A DNA stretch of 64,000 bases from assembly GCA_011049715.1 (NCBI GenBank), contig DRHF01000189.1, forward strand, positions 1-64,000, written 5' to 3'. The stretch is from Desulfobacterales bacterium. GTDB lineage: Bacteria > Desulfobacterota > Desulfobacteria > Desulfobacterales > UBA2156. Positions within the stretch are counted from its first letter, which is position 1. Every line of letters starts with the position of its first letter. Position numbers and translations under genes: made by a program. This document shows, piece by piece, positions 59,056-64,000 of this stretch. The notes beneath the pieces are model-generated. The model did no database searches. It was not told the origin of the DNA and was given only the letters and a program-made list of their open reading frames with translations.

Positions 59056-59241
59056 AAAACCTCGTAAAAAGCTTGAAACCATCTGAAATTAATGGGCAAA
59101 GAAATTAGAAGTTAGCGATTTCCAGACTTTTTACGAAACCATCAAAAAAAGCTGACAAAACAACTCTATAATGCGGTGGATAATTAAAAATGGTGCGGTT
59201 GGAATAAATAAAAAATAACGTTCCGCTTTTTATGAGGTTTT
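59056..59241. repeat. Imperfect inverted-repeat element (about 186 bp)
   Basis: AAAACCTCGTAAAAAGC (59056-59072) versus GCTTTTTATGAGGTTTT (59225-59241), one mismatch; internal CTTTTTACGAAACCATC. Confidence 0.6.
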
Positions 59242-59310
59242 AGGAATTAAATCAGATCAACCATAGACAATCGTTTTTGGGCTGTCAAGGACAAATCAAA
59301 TTGAAAGTTA

Positions 59311-59603
59311 CTCAAGTTTCGCACCCCCAAAAGGGCACGGTGCCGCATCTGGTGTGGGGTAAATAAAATTTTTTTGGAAAAACAATGAGGCAATCAGTTT
59401 GAACCGGTACCCATAAAGTAATCACCGTGCACAGGCACGCGATGGTCTGGTTTCTTTTGTAATATCAGTTGCTTCTGAAATGATAACTCTTAAAAGATTT
59501 TGTGCCGTTATCAAAGCGTTCATCATTAATTTTTTTCAGAAAAATTTCTTTTTACCCTATGCCTGATGTTACTTTCCTTAAAATATCAGGTGCGAAACTT
59601 GAG
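59311..59603 (-). mobile_element. MITE-like element, full-length copy B (293 bp) with 8-bp target-site duplication
   Basis: CTCAAGTTTCGCACC...GGTGCGAAACTTGAG termini; GAAAGTTA directly on both sides (59303-59310 and 59604-59611); reverse complement of copy A. Confidence 0.9.
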
Positions 59604-59802
59604 GAAAGTTATTCTGAAAACCCGGAGAGTTGGATTCGAAACAAGCGGGTGCGGTCGGCTGAAAAGATCTCGATCGACCTCCTTTCCATCAGATAGAGGG
59701 ATTTAAAATTTGACTTTTCCAAACAGGGGCTATACTTCGTTGAAACAGATGGACAGGTTACGGATTATTTTTTTTCATAATTATTTGGAAAGGAGTATAG
59801 CG

Positions 59803-60594
59803 ATGGTGTCTTTTGGAAACCGTGATTTCGGTATCAACCACATAAAAACCCGCAGGAACCACACATGCTACGGAATGGGGCTGGGGATTATGGTGCTTGA
59901 CGATCCATATCCCGGTTTTCCCGGCGATGTTCGCAATGCCAGTGCCTTTCCCTACCCTGTGCAGTATGAGATTGTCGATGGGGTAAACAACTATACCCTG
60001 GTGTGGGAGGAAGACAAAAGCCCCTGTTTAGAACCGATCAAACGCGCCGCAAAAAAACTGGAGCGAATGGGTTGTCGTGCCATCGCCGCAGAATGCGGAT
60101 ATTTCGCCTATTTTCAAAAAGACATTGCCGGCTACGTTGACGTCCCTGTGTTTATGTCAAGCCTTCTGCAGGTACCGTTTATGCAGCAACTGATCGGTCC
60201 CGAAAAAGTCGTAGGTATTGTTTGTGCCCAAAAGCGCTTTTTAAGCCATACTCATCTTCAGAATGTCGGGGTCGATCTGAACAGTAACTTTGTTATTGCC
60301 GGTGCAGAGGACGAATATGAATGCCCGGAGTTTGACAATCTTTGGAACCCTGAAAAGCGTCCGGAAGTTCCCGAAAGCTATTATGACAAGGCTGAAAAAG
60401 ACATGATCCAAATCTGCAGTGAATTTTGCCAAAAACACCCTGGTATCGCTGCCCTCCTATTGGAATGCACCGGCATGCAGCCGTTTGCCCGCGCTGTGCA
60501 ACGGGTTGTTGAACTGCCGATCTTTAGCTGGGGCACACTTTTGGACTATGCCTATTCTGTGGTTGTGCACAGGGATTACTATGGACATGTATAA
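59803..60594 (+). CDS. Asp/Glu/hydantoin racemase-superfamily-like protein
   Basis: GCRAIAAECGYFAYFQKDIAGYVDVPVFMSSLLQVPFMQQL ... ALLLECTGMQPFARAVQRVVELPIFSW; two catalytic-type Cys; SD GGAAAGGAG before ATG 59803. Confidence 0.65.
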   Translation: MVSFGNRDFGINHIKTRRNHTCYGMGLGIMVLDDPYPGFPGDVRNASAFPYPVQYEIVDGVNNYTLVWEEDKSPCLEPIKRAAKKLERMGCRAIAAECGYFAYFQKDIAGYVDVPVFMSSLLQVPFMQQLIGPEKVVGIVCAQKRFLSHTHLQNVGVDLNSNFVIAGAEDEYECPEFDNLWNPEKRPEVPESYYDKAEKDMIQICSEFCQKHPGIAALLLECTGMQPFARAVQRVVELPIFSWGTLLDYAYSVVVHRDYYGHV

Positions 60595-60713
60595 CATGAT
60601 CCCAGTCTTTTGCCGGAATCAGGAATCAAAAGAAGACGAAAAAGATGTCTTTGGGCAAACTTGCTGAAGTGGATTTGATGACCAGCAGCGTCATCGCATT
60701 TGCGCTGGAACCA

Positions 60714-62126
60714 TTACCTGCTTTGCTTTCGATCCTTGACAAATTGAATCAGCCTGTTTTTAAGTTTCGCACCCATCTGCGGTTCTTCATATTGGGCCAG
60801 CCGATTTTCAAGCAATTGACCGGCCCTTGCGGTGATATCCCGAGGTGCCATCTCAAGCCAATTGGTATGGTGTGTGCGGATGCCCAGGTCAGGGGTAAAG
60901 AATTCCTTTCGACACCGGCCTAGCGTATGATCCTGTAACAGATAATTTCCTTCGGTACCCAATTCTTTGATCAAGTCAAGGGCAAACGCATCATCCGTCA
61001 ACTCGACAGGTTTCATCAGTTTTTTCACCGCGCCGCAAAGGTCTTCGTCAGCAATAAATTTTTCAAAGCTCATGGCCAGCATCGACCCGAAGGTGCCACA
61101 GGAATGGAGCACCACATGGATGCCGCTCAAGGCGGCCACTGTGAGCATCATTGCCGATTCCATTCCGGCCTGATAGTCCAGGCAAAACGATTCTGTCACC
61201 GCTCCTTGTCCCCTGCAGGGCATATCATAATATCTTCCCATGGCCGAACTGATGGCAACATGCTTGGCATCTTCGGGCGAGGCATTCACATATCCGCCTG
61301 TCCGCATATCCATAGGGCTTCCGCCCAGGCCGTACACCACGGGTGCTCCCGGATTGATCAACTGGGACAGGCATATTCCCGCCAAAGTGGTGGCATTGGA
61401 GATCACTAAAGAGCCGGCTGTGGTAATGGGTCCGGTTGCCCCCAATGTGCAGGCGGAATGGATTATCAGAGGCTGACCGGCTGCGGCAAACACCATTAAC
61501 GCTTCAACGCTTTCCGTAGCATACTGCAGAGGTGACAGAGAATCGATCAGCGATATCATTACCGGCCGGTCTAGAGACCCCCATATCATTTGCGCCAGGT
61601 TGAGCGAGTCCCGGGCAGCTGCTTCCGATACCGAACTACCCATTATGGGCTTGTCTGTCAACACTAGCGCCGCTAGCAGGAGATCCAGATGGGCTGTTTC
61701 CGGCGGGACATCCCCGGGTTGAACAATGATGGCGCTGTTAAAGTCTATGCATTTTGAGGTTTGAACCAGTTTGCAAAAGGTTTCTACATCCGCCAGCGTG
61801 GCATCTCGTTTTTCGCCGGACGACTCGATGATAAACGGCGGTCCGTATCCGGGAGCCATGACGTAGTTGGATTCTCCGATTTGGATGTTACGGGAGGCGT
61901 TGCGGGCCTCGATGGTAAACGCTGCCGGGACTGTTTCAAGTGCTTTTTGAATATGCTTTTCTTCAAAGCGCACCATGGATCCATCCACCCGGAATCCGTG
62001 CGTTTTGAAAAGGGCCAGCGCTTTTTCACTGGGAAATCGGATACCGATATCCTGCAACAACTCTAAAGAATAGGTATGGATGGTATCAAAAGACGCTTGG
62101 TTGAGGTTTAAGATTGCTCTATTCAT
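60714..62126 (-). CDS. MttB-family methyltransferase paralog 4
   Basis: LELLQDIGIRFPSEKALALFKTHGF, CTLGATGPITTAGSLVISNATTLAGICLSQLINPGAPVVYG, CLDYQAGMESA. Confidence 0.85.
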   Translation of the reverse strand: MNRAILNLNQASFDTIHTYSLELLQDIGIRFPSEKALALFKTHGFRVDGSMVRFEEKHIQKALETVPAAFTIEARNASRNIQIGESNYVMAPGYGPPFIIESSGEKRDATLADVETFCKLVQTSKCIDFNSAIIVQPGDVPPETAHLDLLLAALVLTDKPIMGSSVSEAAARDSLNLAQMIWGSLDRPVMISLIDSLSPLQYATESVEALMVFAAAGQPLIIHSACTLGATGPITTAGSLVISNATTLAGICLSQLINPGAPVVYGLGGSPMDMRTGGYVNASPEDAKHVAISSAMGRYYDMPCRGQGAVTESFCLDYQAGMESAMMLTVAALSGIHVVLHSCGTFGSMLAMSFEKFIADEDLCGAVKKLMKPVELTDDAFALDLIKELGTEGNYLLQDHTLGRCRKEFFTPDLGIRTHHTNWLEMAPRDITARAGQLLENRLAQYEEPQMGAKLKNRLIQFVKDRKQSR

Positions 62127-62163
62127 CTTCTAATTCTCCATCTGTAAGCAAATCGTTTAAATC

Positions 62164-62260
62164 CCAAATCACAAAACTCAAATTCCAAATAAATCTCAAT
62201 AACCAATGAATTAAATTCAAAACGGTTTAAGCGCATTGGAAATTGGAATTTGTGATTTGG
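62164..62260. repeat. Inverted-repeat intergenic element
   Basis: CCAAATCACAAA (62164-62175) perfectly complements TTTGTGATTTGG (62249-62260); nested AATTCCAA/TTGGAATT. Confidence 0.7.
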
Positions 62261-62350
62261 TGCTTGGAATTTTCTCAATTCATGCACTTAATTGGGTTTA
62301 GATATCCCATACGACTTTTTTAATATATTTGTGGAACAGCATGCTAAGTG

Positions 62351-63394
62351 CTATGAGCTAAACCCAAGCACCTCCCGATTCATGGCCTCAAAATTTGCTC
62401 TCGGCGTATTCGGGGAGGTGGTGCCGGCAGTGGAAAAAATGTAGCCGGCCATCGATTTGGCTTTTTTCAGATGCGCCCTGGTTTCCCGGGCGACTTCATC
62501 CGGTGTTCCGATCAAGAGGTTGCCGTTGGGATTCAAGTTGTCGAAAATGCAGATGCGTTCGCCACATTTGTCTTTGAGCACCCGCAGATCGAGTACAGTC
62601 TCCTGGGTGAGGTTGCCGGGCATAATCCCATGGATATCCATCTCAAACAGCTTGTCGACAATGCCCGTTTTAACGATGTCTCCGCACATGTGCGGCAACA
62701 CACGGGCTCCCATTTCAATCAGCCGATTGACGACCTTGCGAGTAGGCTCGTGCACGAATTCCCGATAATGATCGGGTGAAATCAACAGAGGACACTCCAT
62801 GTCCGCGCCGTAGAAGATATACTCTACGCCGGCCCCGACCAGGGCCCGGCCGATTTCGATATCCAAAGGTACCAGTACTTCCTGCAGGGTTCGGACCAGC
62901 TCGGGCGAGTCGTACAAATCCCCCATAATTTCATTGGTGCCCCTGAGACGGGTGGCGATGGTAAAGGGTGAAATGTACTCGCAGGCAATCGGTATCTCCC
63001 CATTGAGTTGCTGCTTCAACAGGGAGATCCCGTTTAAAAAGCGTTCCATCCGATCGGTGTGCACCCTGGTCTTGGCGATGGTGTCCACATCGGCGATGGA
63101 TTTGACGCTGGTCTGTTCAATAATCGGAAAGGCATCTTCGGGATAACTTACCCCACATCCCATAGCTTCCGGAATGATTCCGCCGATAAGTCCCATACCC
63201 GCTATGACCCAGTCAAATTCAAACTCCTCCAGCGCTGCAAGGTGGACGTCTGCCATGACCTTTTCTTCCATCAACGCTTCACGAAAACTGGCGCCGAAAT
63301 AATTGCAAATGGGGGCTTCATAAAACGGGGCATTTGGTACCCGGTCCACCGGTTTTAGATGGATGGCGGCATTCATTCTTTCAGTGGAATTCAT
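62351..63394 (-). CDS. Uroporphyrinogen decarboxylase-superfamily methyltransferase (MtbA/MtaA-like)
   Basis: MNSTERMNAAIHLKPVDRVPNAPF, VLPHMCGDI (HxC), FDNLNPNGNLLIGTPDEV. Confidence 0.85.
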   Translation of the reverse strand: MNSTERMNAAIHLKPVDRVPNAPFYEAPICNYFGASFREALMEEKVMADVHLAALEEFEFDWVIAGMGLIGGIIPEAMGCGVSYPEDAFPIIEQTSVKSIADVDTIAKTRVHTDRMERFLNGISLLKQQLNGEIPIACEYISPFTIATRLRGTNEIMGDLYDSPELVRTLQEVLVPLDIEIGRALVGAGVEYIFYGADMECPLLISPDHYREFVHEPTRKVVNRLIEMGARVLPHMCGDIVKTGIVDKLFEMDIHGIMPGNLTQETVLDLRVLKDKCGERICIFDNLNPNGNLLIGTPDEVARETRAHLKKAKSMAGYIFSTAGTTSPNTPRANFEAMNREVLGFSS

Positions 63395-63507
63395 TCTGAA
63401 AATTCTCTCCTTTCACAAAACAGAATATGGGGGCATTTTAACATCAATTTTTGTTGACTCGAGAAATTGTTAGAATCAAAATGAGTAATTAAATCAATTG
63501 GCGTTCA

Positions 63508-64000
63508 TTAGATCTCCGGCAGATAGCCTGAAAAACAGATTTCTACCGGTCCGATCATGACCACGGAGTTATCATCTTTCAACTCGATTTCCACCGATCC
63601 GGCCGGCATGATCACTGTCATGCGCTTTTCCTTTGTAAGCCCCCGGCGATGAGCCGCACCCACGGCAACACAGGCACCGGTGCCGCATGCCGTGGTCAGC
63701 GTGCCAGGGCGTTCCCAGACAGAGAGTTTGAGGGTTTTGGAATCAACAAGCTGTGCAGCACCGATGTTGGCCTCCTGCGGAAAAAGCGAATCTTTTTGCA
63801 GCTGCGGTCCGAATGCGGCCAGATCGATTGCATCCAGATCGTCCACAAAGAAAACCGCATGGGGATTGCCGATGTTCATGCCGACCGGGTCTTGTAGAGG
63901 GCCGGCGCTGATTTCCAGGTGTAATGTGTCCATTTCCCGGGCCAGGGGGATGTCCTGCCAGCCGAGACGCAGTTTGCCCATGTCGACGGCCACTTTTTTA
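63508..64000 (-). CDS. dapF: Diaminopimelate epimerase, partial (N-terminus beyond the window)
   Basis: MNIGNPHAVFFVDDLDAIDL, TTACGTGACVAVGAAHRRGL; frame stays open to the right edge. Confidence 0.92.
   Translation of the reverse strand, partial: KKVAVDMGKLRLGWQDIPLAREMDTLHLEISAGPLQDPVGMNIGNPHAVFFVDDLDAIDLAAFGPQLQKDSLFPQEANIGAAQLVDSKTLKLSVWERPGTLTTACGTGACVAVGAAHRRGLTKEKRMTVIMPAGSVEIELKDDNSVVMIGPVEICFSGYLPEI

Noticed and set aside
59502-59696. 64-aa ORF on the MITE
   Set aside because: Generated by the element's AT-rich sequence; no transposase similarity and the same peptide is read from copy A in antisense
60757-60775. TTTAAGTTTCGCACCC resembles the MITE terminal repeat inside MttB paralog 4
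   Set aside because: It lies within the normal C-terminal coding sequence (MGAKLKNRLIQF), no second terminus nearby; probable coincidence
1-64000. CRISPR arrays, rRNA, tRNA genes, prophage or restriction/toxin-antitoxin systems
   Set aside because: No regularly spaced repeats, conserved RNA signatures or characteristic proteins seen by eye; a tRNAscan/Infernal run would be needed to exclude small RNA genes

Overview
The window is a chromosomal segment of an anaerobic bacterium. Gene content and repeats suggest a Desulfobacterota-type sulfate reducer, but this is inference. I support about 47 protein genes and found no rRNA, tRNA or CRISPR array. Main blocks: (1) 0.3-5 kb: lytic transglycosylase, HAD phosphatase, a DUF1573-like exported protein interrupted by an in-frame TGA, and a PfkB kinase. 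(2) 5.3-16.6 kb: a one-carbon/N-methyl cluster with a class II amidotransferase, a GXGXG+FMN glutamate-synthase-like protein, a GltD-like protein fused to a degenerate GOGAT barrel, MttB-family methyltransferase, corrinoid protein, pterin-dependent methyltransferase, XRE-cupin regulator and GlnT-like glutamine synthetase, followed by a Liv-type ABC transporter. (3) 21.8-43.7 kb: mostly housekeeping genes (priA, gmhA, selA, dagK-like, rfbB, pyrF, lysC, tsaE, nnrDE, FprA) plus a REC-metallo-beta-lactamase fusion. (4) 44-63.4 kb: a catabolic island with a HAL-family lyase, an aldehyde:ferredoxin oxidoreductase, three more MttB paralogs, a DAO-type oxidoreductase, a Dpp-type transporter, a racemase-like protein and a UroD-type methyltransferase. 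(5) dapF runs off the right edge. The strongest unusual signals are: a probable selenocysteine DUF1573 protein (U-G-C-T replacing C-G-C-T) with selA in the same window; a cluster that could be a corrinoid-dependent, anaerobic version of the N-methylglutamate pathway; and a MITE-like family with CTCAAGTTTCGCACC terminal inverted repeats, two copies of which have target-site duplications of about 7-8 bp.
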